A DNA stretch of 64,000 nucleotides from Stenotrophomonas sp. SAU14A_NAIMI4_8 (GCF_003086695.1 NZ_CP025999.1:1-64000), one strand, 5' to 3'. Counted from the stretch's first letter, positions 50,060 through 59,277 are shown. Translations and numbers: made by a program. Notes: generated from the sequence alone by a model not told the origin.

Positions 50060-50117
50060 GCCCCTGCCTGCCCTGCCGTACCGCTGCACCGTCGAATGCT
50101 GCTGAAAGGAAGGTTCC

Positions 50118-53100
50118 ATGCACCGCACCGCTTCTGCTTCGTCCCGTCCGCGCCGCCGCCTGCTGGTGGCCGCGCTGCTGCTGGCCACCGCCCTGCCCGC
50201 GGGCGCCGCCGCACCGCCCACGCTGCTGTTCCACGTGGACGCCAACCAGGGACTGACCGCGGTGACGGCGCAGGGCGAGGCGGTGCCGAACTTCCGCGAC
50301 AAGACCGCAGTGGTGGACGACGGCGCACGCGGCAAGGCGATCCAGTGGGAAGATGATGGCGTGCTGGCCTGGGATGCACCGGGCAACATCCAGGCCCAGC
50401 GCGGCACCCTGGCCTTCGACTGGCGCCCGCGCTACGCCGTGGGTGAAGCACCGTTCGTGATCTTCCGCGTGGGCTATGCCGACCACAGCAGCTGGGACAT
50501 GGCCTGGCTGCGCATCGACTGGAACGGCCACGGCTTCGATGCGTTCGTGACCGATGCCAACCTGGCACGCAGCCGCGTGTCGTTCCGCATGGACACACCG
50601 CCGCGGCCCGACCAGTGGCTGCACCTGGCCTTCGCATGGGACGAGGACCAGGGCGTGCGCCTGTTCGTGGACGGGCGCGAAGTGGCGCGCACGCAGGCCA
50701 CCGGCGATTTCGATGCCGCGCTGGACCAGCTGGGCCTGGCCGGGCGGGTGATGGCCCCTTACCAGGTGCAGAGCCGCTACAACTTCCTGCGCGGCAGCGA
50801 TTTCCAGCACATCCGCGTGTACGACCGCATGCTGGACGGGCCCGCCGTGGCCGCACTGGCGCGCGGCCAGGCGCCGGCCAGCGCGGTGGCCACAGCGACC
50901 GACGAGCGCGCCTGGCGCCATCGCTTCGGCTGGGAAGGCGCCGCCCCGCCTGCGCTGTCGGCGGCGGGCACGCGCATCCGCAAGATCGAGTTCGCCGACA
51001 CCCGCGACCTGAAAGCGTGGATGTGGAAGGCCACCGATGGCATTGCCGAGACCACCTGGCCCGGTGTCTACAACCGTTCGCGCCTGCCCGGCCGCAACGA
51101 CTACTTCCAGTTGCCGGACTGGAACACGTACGTTGAAAGCGGCCAGCACCTGGACCTGACCCTGCCGCTGGGCGAAACGGTGAACCGGGTGGAGATCCGC
51201 GGCGCGGCCTTCGGCACCCTGGCCCACGGCGCCGATGCCGCGCATGCCACCCAGGTGCTGGCCACGCGCGCACAGGGCGTGGTGCGCAGCGTGCAGGACA
51301 TTCCCGCGCAGTCCGGCGGCGTGCTGCGCTTCAGCAACGTGGAACAGGAAACCCCGATCCAGGAAATCTGGGCCTACCACGTGAGCGAGGGCGCCGAGCC
51401 CGACGGCACGGTGAAGCAGACCTACATCATCGACAGCCAGGCCCTGCCCGACTACACCAACCTGGACGCGCTGCGCCGCTACATCGACGGCCGCTATCCG
51501 ACCGCCGAACGCAGCACGGTCATGGCCCTGCCCAAGGGCGCCGGCTCACGCCGCCGCGGCGCCGACACGCTGCCGGCGCAGCCGCGCCCGATCGTGCACG
51601 TGCTCATTCCCTCCGGCGTGGGCGATGCGCCGGCCAACCAGCCATTGATCCGCAGCTGGGCCTACAGCTGGGAAAACATGCACGACGGCCTGGACGGCGT
51701 GGCCATCGACCTGCCCGCGCTGGATCTGCCAGCCACGCAGGACGGCCTGATTCCGCTGAACATCCGCATCAAGGATCCGATCTGGCCGGCGCGCGACATG
51801 ATCGATGTCTCGGTGTCAGTGCAGCCTGGGCAGAAGCGCACGCTGTGGCTGGACCTGCGCGACCGCATCCTGACCCCAGACAGCCTGTGGCTGAGCATCG
51901 CCTCGGCGGCACCGGGCTTCGACGCCGCTGCGCTGGATGGCGCGCAGGTGCGGCTGGTGTTCAAGCCGCGTGCCGAAGCGCTGAAGGAACACGTGGCCGA
52001 CCGCTTCAACCAGGTGCGTGACAACTGGGGCTTCCTGGTGGAAGAACACACCACGTCCAAGCGCCAGCGCCTGTACGCGCGGGTGTACGCCGACCTGAGC
52101 GACCTGCTGCGGGTCGACCCGGACCACGAACTGGGCCGGCTGTACTGGAACTACATCAGCTACAACAGCCAGGGCCGCCCGCCGTTCAGCGCCCCGCAGG
52201 TGCCCAAGGGCGTGCCCGCCTGGGCGTTCCACCAGCTGCAGGACCTGGCCCACGTGCGCCGCTTCGTGGACTGGTGGATCGACGAACGCCAGGTCGCTTA
52301 CGGTGATTTCGGTGGCGGCATCTCCGACGATTCCGACCTGACCCAGCAATGGCCCGGCCTGGCCCTGATGGGCGTGCAGCCGGACCGCCTGAACGCCTCG
52401 CTCACCGCGTTGTCCGATGCGGTGTACCGCAACGGCATGTTCAGCAACGGCCTGAGCACCATCGAAACCGACGAACTGCATTCCTACGAGGAGGGCATCA
52501 ACACCAACAGCGCCATGCTCTACCTCAACTGGGGCGACCCGCTGACGGTGGAGCGGCTGATGGAAACGGTGAAGGCGTTCGACGAACGCATCATCCTGCG
52601 CAATCCGCAGGGCCACCTGCTGTTCTCCAGCAACTGGTTCGGCGGCAACAAGGTCTACCGCGAACCGAACTGGCAGTGGCAGAAGCCTTACTCGTTCCCG
52701 GTGCTGCACCCGGCGTTCCTGCTCGGCCAGTACAACGCCGATCCGACCGGCCGCAAGCTGGTGATCGGCCTGGCTGACGGCTATCTGGCCCATGCCGGCC
52801 GCGACGACAAGGGCCGCTTCACCCTGCCCAACGAAATCAACTGGGCCACCGGCGCCACCCGCGGCGGTGAACTGAACAACGGTTCCGGCAGCGGCGACAT
52901 CATGCATACGTTCTGGGCCGCCTGGCGCTGGACCGGCGATGCGAAGTACCTGCAGGCGCTGGACTACCGCGTGGCCCGTGGCGGCCCGGGTGCGCTGGCC
53001 AACCTGGGCGAGAACTACGTGGAAGTGCTGGGCCGCCAGCAGGACTGGTACCCGCAGCTGACCGCCGATGCCAAGGCCGGCAAGACCGGCTTCGCCAGCC

Positions 53101-53936
53101 TGATGGCCTGGCAGGCGACCGGCGACCTGCAGTACATCGACGCACTGCATGCCGACGGTGTGCAGGCCAAGGCGCAGCGCGAGTACATGAACACCGAAGG
53201 CCACTGGTGGTCCGATCGCGTGGAAGCGCCCAGCGAGTTCCTGCAGCGTGCGCGCTTGGGCGGCATCGCGCTGAAACGCAACCAGAGCTGGCCCGGACAC
53301 ACCGTCAGCTGGCGCTTCGACCGCGACGACGCCGCCGAGCAGGTCGCCCTGCTGGTGCATGCGCCATCGCGCGAGCGCTTCACGGTGACCAGCTACACCC
53401 TGGGCAGCCGCACCATCGCTGCGGACATGACCGGCTGGAACGTGGCCAGCGGCACCTGGCGCGTGCGCAGTGGCGTGGACGCCGATGGCGATGGCCGCAT
53501 CGACGGCAACCCGCGCGAGCGCACCGTGCAGCTGGAAACCAGCGTCGCGGTGCCGATGCAGTTCCGCCCCGGCCGCACCGAGATCTTCGAGTTCGAGCGG
53601 GTGAGCGCGGGTACACCGGTGGAAACCCGCCCGGACCTGGGCATCGGCCGCGGCGATCTGCGCGTGGACCGGCGCCAGGTACACGTGACCGTGCACAGCC
53701 TGGGCCATGTGGGCAGCGGCGTGGGCGTGGCGGTGCTGGAAGATGCGCGTGGCCGCGAGATCGCACGCAGCGAGGTGCCGGCCATGGCTGCCCCGGCCGA
53801 GCTGCAACCGAAGACGGTGGAGGTGTCGCTGCCGTTGCCGGCCGGCGACCGCAGCGGCCTGCGCGTGCGCGTAGCCCTGGCCGATGGTGGCGAGGAAGTG
53901 ACCCGCTTGAACAACGTGGCCGACGTGCCGCGTTGA
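50118..53936 (+). CDS. Very large exported LamG/alpha-alpha-toroid protein, probable new carbohydrate-active enzyme
   Basis: A 1272-residue exported protein with no family I can name. Visible parts: signal peptide (about 1-31, ending GAAAPP); a LamG/concanavalin-like beta-sandwich (about 33-255, with WLHLAFAWDEDQGVRLFVDGREV); a beta-rich middle part; a helical region (about 620-1080) with features of alpha/alpha-toroid lyases and hydrolases, such as YGDFGGGISDDSDLTQQWPG, HSYEEGINTNSAMLYLNWGD and NNGSGSGDIMHTFWAAWRW; and a C-terminal CARDB-like sandwich (about 1170-1270). Located directly after two pectin-locus TonB receptors. A role as a rhamnogalacturonan- or uronan-active lyase/hydrolase is inference from fold impression and context. 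Confidence 0.7.
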   Translation: MHRTASASSRPRRRLLVAALLLATALPAGAAAPPTLLFHVDANQGLTAVTAQGEAVPNFRDKTAVVDDGARGKAIQWEDDGVLAWDAPGNIQAQRGTLAFDWRPRYAVGEAPFVIFRVGYADHSSWDMAWLRIDWNGHGFDAFVTDANLARSRVSFRMDTPPRPDQWLHLAFAWDEDQGVRLFVDGREVARTQATGDFDAALDQLGLAGRVMAPYQVQSRYNFLRGSDFQHIRVYDRMLDGPAVAALARGQAPASAVATATDERAWRHRFGWEGAAPPALSAAGTRIRKIEFADTRDLKAWMWKATDGIAETTWPGVYNRSRLPGRNDYFQLPDWNTYVESGQHLDLTLPLGETVNRVEIRGAAFGTLAHGADAAHATQVLATRAQGVVRSVQDIPAQSGGVLRFSNVEQETPIQEIWAYHVSEGAEPDGTVKQTYIIDSQALPDYTNLDALRRYIDGRYPTAERSTVMALPKGAGSRRRGADTLPAQPRPIVHVLIPSGVGDAPANQPLIRSWAYSWENMHDGLDGVAIDLPALDLPATQDGLIPLNIRIKDPIWPARDMIDVSVSVQPGQKRTLWLDLRDRILTPDSLWLSIASAAPGFDAAALDGAQVRLVFKPRAEALKEHVADRFNQVRDNWGFLVEEHTTSKRQRLYARVYADLSDLLRVDPDHELGRLYWNYISYNSQGRPPFSAPQVPKGVPAWAFHQLQDLAHVRRFVDWWIDERQVAYGDFGGGISDDSDLTQQWPGLALMGVQPDRLNASLTALSDAVYRNGMFSNGLSTIETDELHSYEEGINTNSAMLYLNWGDPLTVERLMETVKAFDERIILRNPQGHLLFSSNWFGGNKVYREPNWQWQKPYSFPVLHPAFLLGQYNADPTGRKLVIGLADGYLAHAGRDDKGRFTLPNEINWATGATRGGELNNGSGSGDIMHTFWAAWRWTGDAKYLQALDYRVARGGPGALANLGENYVEVLGRQQDWYPQLTADAKAGKTGFASLMAWQATGDLQYIDALHADGVQAKAQREYMNTEGHWWSDRVEAPSEFLQRARLGGIALKRNQSWPGHTVSWRFDRDDAAEQVALLVHAPSRERFTVTSYTLGSRTIAADMTGWNVASGTWRVRSGVDADGDGRIDGNPRERTVQLETSVAVPMQFRPGRTEIFEFERVSAGTPVETRPDLGIGRGDLRVDRRQVHVTVHSLGHVGSGVGVAVLEDARGREIARSEVPAMAAPAELQPKTVEVSLPLPAGDRSGLRVRVALADGGEEVTRLNNVADVPR

Positions 53937-53948
53937 GGGCAGCGGCGA

Positions 53949-54024
53949 CGCCGGGCATGGCCCGGCGCTACCGGTGCGTTGGGGCGGCCGCAGGAACGGG
54001 TAGCGCCGGGCCATGCCCGGCGGC
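53949..54024. repeat. SMAG variant repeat F, inverted pair
   Basis: An inverted unit ending CTAC (53949-53971, CGCCGGGCATGGCCCGGCG stem) and a direct unit starting GTAG (54000-54024, GCGCCGGGCCATGCCCGGC). Same family as the repeat after ligD but in tail-first order. Lies between the convergent ends of the large exported protein gene and the cysteine dioxygenase gene. Confidence 0.85.
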
Positions 54025-54030
54025 ACGCGG

Positions 54031-54618
54031 TCACGCTGCGTCGGTCTCCATCATCTTCACCCGGCGCTGGTACCAGCCGTCGCCCAGCGGATCGAACACC
54101 GCGCTGCGTTCCATCACGCCCTGGTACACGTGCACCGACACGGCCACGTCGTCATCGCTGGCGTTGCGCAGCGTGTGGTACTCGTGCGGTGGAATCAGAC
54201 TGCCGGCGCTGCCACGATAGCCGTACAGCGCTTCCTGCGCGGCGAAGCGGTGGCGTTCGCCCTGGCGTTCCAGCAGCGCATACGGGGTAACGATCAATTC
54301 GCCCTGCCAGACCCCTTCCACGCACCACATGGCATCGTGGTCGTGCAGCGGCGTGCCCTGCCCCGGGCCCCAGCACATGGCGATGACGCTGTAGCCCAGG
54401 GTCGGGCTGCGGTGCAGTTCGCGCCGGGCGTAGTGGCCGTCCACCGGGCGGCGTACACACGGCGGCAACTGGATGAGTGGATCGGCGATGGCCTCGCGCA
54501 GCACCCGCTGCAGGGCGCCGGTGATCGCGCGCGGATCGGCCAGGCAGACGGCGCCGTCGATGGCCGCAAGCAGGCGCTCCCGGCCCGCAAACGGCAGTGG
54601 TGTGAATCGCTCTCCCAT
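54031..54618 (-). CDS. Cysteine dioxygenase type I family protein
   Basis: Cupin-fold thiol dioxygenase of 195 residues; family members oxidise cysteine (or 3-mercaptopropionate) to the sulfinate using Fe(II). Iron-ligand histidines His92 and His94 in LHDHDAMWC and His148 in HEYHTL are present. Cys99, at the position of the cysteine that crosslinks to tyrosine in mammalian enzymes, and the matching tyrosine in SVHVYQG (Tyr165) are both kept, favouring a true cysteine dioxygenase. It is an unexpected neighbour within the pectin locus and may be unrelated to it. Confidence 0.82.
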   Translation of the reverse strand: MGERFTPLPFAGRERLLAAIDGAVCLADPRAITGALQRVLREAIADPLIQLPPCVRRPVDGHYARRELHRSPTLGYSVIAMCWGPGQGTPLHDHDAMWCVEGVWQGELIVTPYALLERQGERHRFAAQEALYGYRGSAGSLIPPHEYHTLRNASDDDVAVSVHVYQGVMERSAVFDPLGDGWYQRRVKMMETDAA

Positions 54619-54739
54619 GTCGGCCAGTCTAGGCGAGCGGGGTTAACAGAATGTTGTCATCCTGCTGCGGTCACTGTGATGGAGTCGATTGCGACAGTTA
54701 TCGCCGAACATCAACGAAAATGGCGCGCCAATTACGACA

Positions 54740-55597
54740 TCATGGCAACAGCAACGGACGCAGCGCCGGCACCTCGCGGGCCAGTTCGGTCGCCACCAGG
54801 CTGGCGAACACCGCTGCGCCGTCCGCACCCAGGTGGGTGTAATCGAAGGCCCGCTTGGCCTGTCCCATCGGTTCCAGCGCGGCGTTCTGCGCCGCCGCCG
54901 TGGCACCGGCCGCAGCGGGGCTGGCGCCGACCGTGGTACCGCCCAGCGCGCTGGCCACCTGCGCCTGGCTGGCCGGCGCCTGCGCCAACTGCATGGCCGG
55001 TACCGGTCCCAGCGCCTGCACCAGGGTGCGACTGCGCGCATGCAGGTCCACCAGCGGCACCTGCAGTTCGCGCGCCACGGTGCGCACGCTGTCGGCCCAT
55101 GGCGCCAGATCATCCACCAGCGCGCCATCGACGAACTGGCGACGGGTAAGCGGGGTCAGCAGCACTGGCGTGGCGCCCGCCGCACGTACCTGCTGCACGT
55201 AGCGGCGCAGGTTGTCGGGGAACTCGTGCTGCAGATCGGTGGACCGCCCCGGCTTGCCCGGCTGGTCGTTGTGGCCGAACTGGATCAGCACCCAGGTGGC
55301 GGCGTAGCCCGGCGTGCGCATTTCCGCCTCGACCAGCGCCCACGAGCCTTCGGCACGGTAGTTGTACGTACTGCGGCCGCCACGCGCCAGGTTCAGGCAG
55401 GCCGCGAACGAGGTCACGTGATCGGCGCAGAAACGCGGTCCCCAGCCGCCCTGCACCGCCGTGGTGGAATCGCCCACCAGCACGATCTTGCTGGCGCGGA
55501 TCGGCGTGGGCGGTGGGCGGTCACTGATCGACGGATCCACCGCGGCCTGCGCGGTGCCGGCCGTCAGCAGCGCCAGCAGGAGAGTCAGAAAACGCAT
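54740..55597 (-). CDS. Rhamnogalacturonan acetylesterase (SGNH hydrolase, CE12-like)
   Basis: Exported esterase removing acetyl groups from rhamnogalacturonan I. Start MRFLTLLLALLTAGTAQA is a signal peptide, giving 285 residues; the ATG lies one base after the TGA of the preceding esterase gene (TGAgATG), so translation is coupled. SGNH residues: Ser44 in GDSTTA, Gly74 in RGG, Asn110 in GHND, and the Asp252-His255 pair in DYTHLG. An Ala/Gly/Gln-rich insertion (about 200-240) precedes the C-terminal catalytic pair. Context with pectate lyase supports the assignment. Confidence 0.87.
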   Translation of the reverse strand: MRFLTLLLALLTAGTAQAAVDPSISDRPPPTPIRASKIVLVGDSTTAVQGGWGPRFCADHVTSFAACLNLARGGRSTYNYRAEGSWALVEAEMRTPGYAATWVLIQFGHNDQPGKPGRSTDLQHEFPDNLRRYVQQVRAAGATPVLLTPLTRRQFVDGALVDDLAPWADSVRTVARELQVPLVDLHARSRTLVQALGPVPAMQLAQAPASQAQVASALGGTTVGASPAAAGATAAAQNAALEPMGQAKRAFDYTHLGADGAAVFASLVATELAREVPALRPLLLP

Positions 55598-55598
55598 C

Positions 55599-57224
55599 TC
55601 AGGCAGTTCCTCGTTGCAGGAAAGGCACGCGCTGGTAGAGCTCGCGCTCGCCACCACGCGGGTCATCGGCGCCGCGGCTGTGCACGTCGAACAGCATGGT
55701 GCGCCGCTGCGGCAGGGTGTACGGCGCCCATGCCGGCAGACCGGCATGGTTGGGATCGCCGTGGCGGGCAAAGGCGATCAGCGCATCGCTCATGCGCGCC
55801 GCCAGTGCACGCGCCTCGCTGCCGCCGCCGGTGCGCGCGCTGGGCAGCCCGGCGTTGTCGAACACCAGCGGGATATCCAGCGTATGGAACGCGCGCAGGC
55901 GGCCGTCTTCCACCGGCGAGGGCCAGTCCAGCTGGTAGGCCCAGGTAGGCGCCGCAGCGGCCGGCTGCCGTGCACGCGCCTCCAGCTCTTCCACCGCGCC
56001 GCGCCACGAACGGCCGGCGGTGGTGGCGGCGAAGAACACTTCCGACGCCGTGTAGTGCGGGTACATGCGCCGGTAGGCCTCGATCACCACCGATGGCAAC
56101 AGGTCGACGAACTGCTGTTTTTCCAGTTGCGCCGGCAGGGTGGCCCAGTCCAGCGCGAAGTTGGCCGGGTCATTGCCCAGGAACGCGCGCGTCTCGTCGC
56201 GGGTGTTGCCGATCACCATCGGGATGGCCGCCGATTGAGCCGGCGCCTGCGGCCAGAACGGATGCACCGGCAGTACCACCTCGTCCAGCACCGGACCGAA
56301 GTACAGCGCGGTGTCTTCCACCCGCGACGGATCGCGGGCCCGGGTGGCGGCCAGCAGGTCGGCGGTCGGCAGGCGCAGCAGCGCCGTCATGTCCGCCGCA
56401 CCTACGCTCTGCATGGCCAGCGCCGCACGCTGCGCCGCTGCGCGCGGGCCGGCCGCGGTCACCTGCTGTCCGCTCATGGTCCAGGCGCGCTGGAACAGGC
56501 CGCGCGCGGCGGGCATGGCCATCAGCGTGGCGATCTTGGCGCCACCGCCGGATTGGCCGAACACGGTGATGTTGTCGGCGTCGCCGCCGAACACGGCCGC
56601 ATGCGCGCGTACCCAGTGCAGGGCCTGCACCAGATCCAGCTGGCCCACGTTGCCGGACATCGCGTAGCGCGGGTCGCCCAGCGCGCCCAGGTACAGATAG
56701 CCGAAGGTATTCAATCGGTGGTTCAGCGTGACCACCACCACATCGCCGCGCCGGCACAAGGCACTGCCGTCGTACAGCGGGTCGCTGCCCGAGCCGTTGT
56801 TGAAACCGCCGCCGTGGATGTAGACCAGCACCGGACGGCGCGCGCCGTCGTTCAGCGCAGGGGTCCATACGTTGAGGAACAGGCAGTCTTCGCTGCCCGG
56901 GCCTTCGCCGCCACCCTGCGGTGCCGCCGCGCCGTATTCCAGTGCATCGGCAATGCCGCGCCATGGCGCCTCCGGCCGCGGCGGCTGGAAGCGGTAGGCG
57001 CGGGTGTCGGCGCCGTAGCGCAGGCCACGGAACACGTGCACGCCGTGTTCGCGCTGGCCGCGCACGCGGCCGCCCCGCACCCGCGCCACGACCTGCGTAT
57101 CCGCGCGCGGGCCGGGTGCCGCCAGAGCGGCAGGTAGCGCTGCCATCGTTGCCGTGGCCAGCGCCCAGCGCGCACTGTCGCGCAGGAAACGGCGGCGCTG
57201 CAGATCGCTCGGCGCGGTGTTCAT
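55599..57224 (-). CDS. Type-B carboxylesterase, Tat-exported
   Basis: Alpha/beta-hydrolase of 541 residues. The N-terminus RRRFLRDSARWALATA is a twin-arginine signal. Oxyanion-hole motif HGGGFNNGSG, nucleophile Ser225 in FGQSGGGAK and the EDCLFLNVWTP signature identify the type-B carboxylesterase family. Between an alpha/beta hydrolase (4-bp ATGA overlap) and the rhamnogalacturonan acetylesterase, it probably deacylates pectin side chains (acetyl, methyl or feruloyl groups); which one cannot be read from the sequence. Confidence 0.87.
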   Translation of the reverse strand: MNTAPSDLQRRRFLRDSARWALATATMAALPAALAAPGPRADTQVVARVRGGRVRGQREHGVHVFRGLRYGADTRAYRFQPPRPEAPWRGIADALEYGAAAPQGGGEGPGSEDCLFLNVWTPALNDGARRPVLVYIHGGGFNNGSGSDPLYDGSALCRRGDVVVVTLNHRLNTFGYLYLGALGDPRYAMSGNVGQLDLVQALHWVRAHAAVFGGDADNITVFGQSGGGAKIATLMAMPAARGLFQRAWTMSGQQVTAAGPRAAAQRAALAMQSVGAADMTALLRLPTADLLAATRARDPSRVEDTALYFGPVLDEVVLPVHPFWPQAPAQSAAIPMVIGNTRDETRAFLGNDPANFALDWATLPAQLEKQQFVDLLPSVVIEAYRRMYPHYTASEVFFAATTAGRSWRGAVEELEARARQPAAAAPTWAYQLDWPSPVEDGRLRAFHTLDIPLVFDNAGLPSARTGGGSEARALAARMSDALIAFARHGDPNHAGLPAWAPYTLPQRRTMLFDVHSRGADDPRGGERELYQRVPFLQRGTA

Positions 57225-58255
57225 CGGCTACCCCGGGGTTGGATCCCCTCTCCACCGGGAAGGGGCTCTGACCCCGCCCCTGCCTCACCCGCCGCCAGCC
57301 ACGCCTGCGCCAGCGCCGGCCACAGCGCCAGCGTGGAACCGGGCGCAACGCGCATGCCGAAACCATGTCCGCCGTGCGCGAACAGGTGCAGTTCGTGCTC
57401 CACCCCGGCCGCCGCCAGTGCCCGCGCCATCAGCGCGCTGTTGTGCACGCTCACCACGCCATCGTCGCTGGCATGCACCAGCAGGGTGGGTGGCATGTCC
57501 GCGCGCACCTGCTGCTGCATCGAATACTGTGCTGCCAGCGCGGGATCCGGCTGTTCGCCCAGCAGGCGCCTGCGCGAACCGCTGTGTGCGTGCGCGCCCA
57601 TGTCGATGACCGGATACACCAGCACCGCCCGTGCCGGGCGCGCGCTCAGCTGATCGATGGCATCGCATGCCGGATAGGCCGGAACATCGAAGCCGGTGGC
57701 CAGCCGTGCCGCCACATGGCCGCCGGCGGAAAAGCCCATCACCGAGACGCTCTGCGCATCCAGCCCGCGCTGGGCCACCTGCGCCCGCACCACGCGCATC
57801 GCACGCTGTGCATCGGCCAGCGCGGCCTGGCGGTCGCGGCCCGGCTGCGGCAGGCGGTAACGCAGCACGAACAACGTGTAGCCCGCGCGGTCCACCCACT
57901 CCGGCAGCAAGGCGCTGTCTTCCTTGTCGATCACCACGCGCTGGTAGCCGCCGCCGGGAATTACCAGCAGGGCACGGCCGTTGCTGCGCGCGGGGGTGTG
58001 CACCAGCAGGTACGGCGCGTCCACCTGGTCGACGTAGCGGTCAGGCTGCGCCGGGTCACTGCTGCGCTCGACCACCCGTGGCGGCCTGGGCTTCCCCTGT
58101 TCGCCGGGCACCTGTCCGACCGGCCACAGCGCAATCTGTTCGCCCGCCAGCTCCTGGCCGGGCCGTTCGCCCTCGCGCAGTGGCGTGGCGCCACCGTTCA
58201 ATGGCGTGGCCAGCAGAAGAGCGCACAACAACAGCACTACAGGACGCAGAGGCAT
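57221..58255 (-). CDS. Exported alpha/beta hydrolase (acetyl esterase-like)
   Basis: A 344-residue secreted hydrolase starting at MPLRPVVLLLCALLLATPLNGG, a signal peptide; the longer in-frame reading crosses the divergent promoter region. Motifs: PGGGYQ oxyanion region, nucleophile Ser176 in GFSAGGH, acid in HASDDG and His in HGGHGF. The family includes acetyl-xylan and pectin-related esterases. The last 15 or so residues (SEPLPGGEGIQPRG) are encoded by a dispersed GGGGTC repeat, an apparent insertion-derived tail. First gene of the leftward esterase operon. Confidence 0.83.
   Translation of the reverse strand: MPLRPVVLLLCALLLATPLNGGATPLREGERPGQELAGEQIALWPVGQVPGEQGKPRPPRVVERSSDPAQPDRYVDQVDAPYLLVHTPARSNGRALLVIPGGGYQRVVIDKEDSALLPEWVDRAGYTLFVLRYRLPQPGRDRQAALADAQRAMRVVRAQVAQRGLDAQSVSVMGFSAGGHVAARLATGFDVPAYPACDAIDQLSARPARAVLVYPVIDMGAHAHSGSRRRLLGEQPDPALAAQYSMQQQVRADMPPTLLVHASDDGVVSVHNSALMARALAAAGVEHELHLFAHGGHGFGMRVAPGSTLALWPALAQAWLAAGEAGAGSEPLPGGEGIQPRGSR
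57235..57275. repeat. Dispersed GGGGTC hairpin repeat, copy 3, inside a coding region
   Basis: GGGGTTGGATCCCCTCTCC and GGGAAGGGGCTCTGACCCC around ACC, the third copy of the family at 13009 and 36983. It forms the 3-prime coding end of the alpha/beta hydrolase gene on the minus strand. Confidence 0.75.
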
Positions 58256-58336
58256 GGCAGGCAAGGGCTCCGAAGGCAGGGAACAGCGTGCCCCACGGCA
58301 AGGTCCGGTGCACTTGATGCGCTGCGGCTTGCACGA

Positions 58337-58352
58337 TGACACCGGTTTACCA
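58337..58352. promoter_or_regulatory. Candidate operator between the two pectin operons
   Basis: TGACACCGGTTTACCA; its left half TGACACC is the inverse of the GGTGTCA found in the elements upstream of both pectin TonB receptors. It lies between the divergent hydrolase (start 58255) and FAH-family (start 58411) genes, where a pathway regulator would be expected to bind. Confidence 0.4.
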
Positions 58353-58410
58353 TATACACCTCCTGCAGACGCTGTCGATGGGCAGTGCAACAAACACAGG
58401 GAGACCGTTC

Positions 58411-59238
58411 TTGAGCAACGAACACGGCACACACGGGCAGACGCCGCCGCCGGACGATGCGGCCGCGATCGCCCACGCCTTCACCACGGCGCGCCGCGCC
58501 GGGCAGGCCCTGCCCGCATTCCCGGGCGACATCCCCGCCGACCTGGTCAGTGCCTACCAGGTACAGGACCTGGCCATTGCCGCCTGGGATGACCAGGTGG
58601 TGGGCTGGAAAGTGGGCTACATCGCCGCCGAGCGCCGCGATGGGTCCGGGGACGAGCGCCTGCTGGGCCCGGTTTTTTCCCGTCAGCTGAAAAATGCTAC
58701 CGGTGGAACAACGGACATCCCGATCTTCGTCGGCGGCTTCGCTGCGGTCGAAGCCGAGTACGTGCTGGAGCTGTTGGAGGACGCTCCGGCCGGACAGGTG
58801 CAGTGGACGCCCGAGCAGGCCGAAGCCCTGCCCGCCCGCCTGTACATCGGCGTGGAAGTGGCCAGCAGCCCGTTGGCCACGATCAACGAACTGGGCCCGC
58901 GCGTGGTGGTATCCGACTTCGGCAACAACAACGGTCTGGTGCTGGGCCCGGAGATCGTGGACTGGACCACGCGCGATGAAACCGCACTGCGCGCCGAAAC
59001 CTTGATCGAAGGCGAAGTGGTCGGCACCGGTGGTGCCACCCGCCTGCCGGGCGGGCTGCGCGCGGCCTACGCGTTCGCGCTGTCCCGTTCGGCGCTGCGT
59101 GGCCGCCCGCTGCGCAAGGGCGACCTGATCGCCACCGGCAACGCGACCGGCATCCATGACATCACCGCCGGGCAGACCGCGCTGGTGCGTTTCGCCGGCT
59201 TCGGCGACATTGCCTGCAGGGCCGTGCCGGCGGGGTAA
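58411..59238 (+). CDS. Fumarylacetoacetate hydrolase-family enzyme (2-keto acid hydratase-like)
   Basis: A 275-residue protein with the MhpD/2-keto-4-pentenoate hydratase subtype of the FAH fold: metal-binding acidic residues in VEAEYVLEL, the PLATINELGPRVVVSDFGNNN segment and GLVLGPEI. The TTG at 58411 is preferred because AGGGAG lies 7 bases upstream; the ATG at 58378 has no ribosome binding site. First gene of the operon with the TRAP transporter and pectate lyase, so it may act on a keto-deoxy sugar acid; this is inference. Confidence 0.8.
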   Translation: MSNEHGTHGQTPPPDDAAAIAHAFTTARRAGQALPAFPGDIPADLVSAYQVQDLAIAAWDDQVVGWKVGYIAAERRDGSGDERLLGPVFSRQLKNATGGTTDIPIFVGGFAAVEAEYVLELLEDAPAGQVQWTPEQAEALPARLYIGVEVASSPLATINELGPRVVVSDFGNNNGLVLGPEIVDWTTRDETALRAETLIEGEVVGTGGATRLPGGLRAAYAFALSRSALRGRPLRKGDLIATGNATGIHDITAGQTALVRFAGFGDIACRAVPAG

Positions 59239-59277
59239 CCGCCAGCACGCCCAGTGAACACGCGCGGGAGGGCGCAG

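Noticed and set aside
50227..50242. TGTTCCACGTGGACGC, a parS-like sequence far from the origin
   Set aside because: Three mismatches in the right half and it lies in a conserved-looking coding context; chance match more likely.
43821..50407. Very long minus-strand ORFs (965 and 1255 codons) opposite the two pectin TonB receptors
   Set aside because: Both are antisense shadows; the plus-strand frames encode complete TonB receptors with signal peptides and canonical ends.
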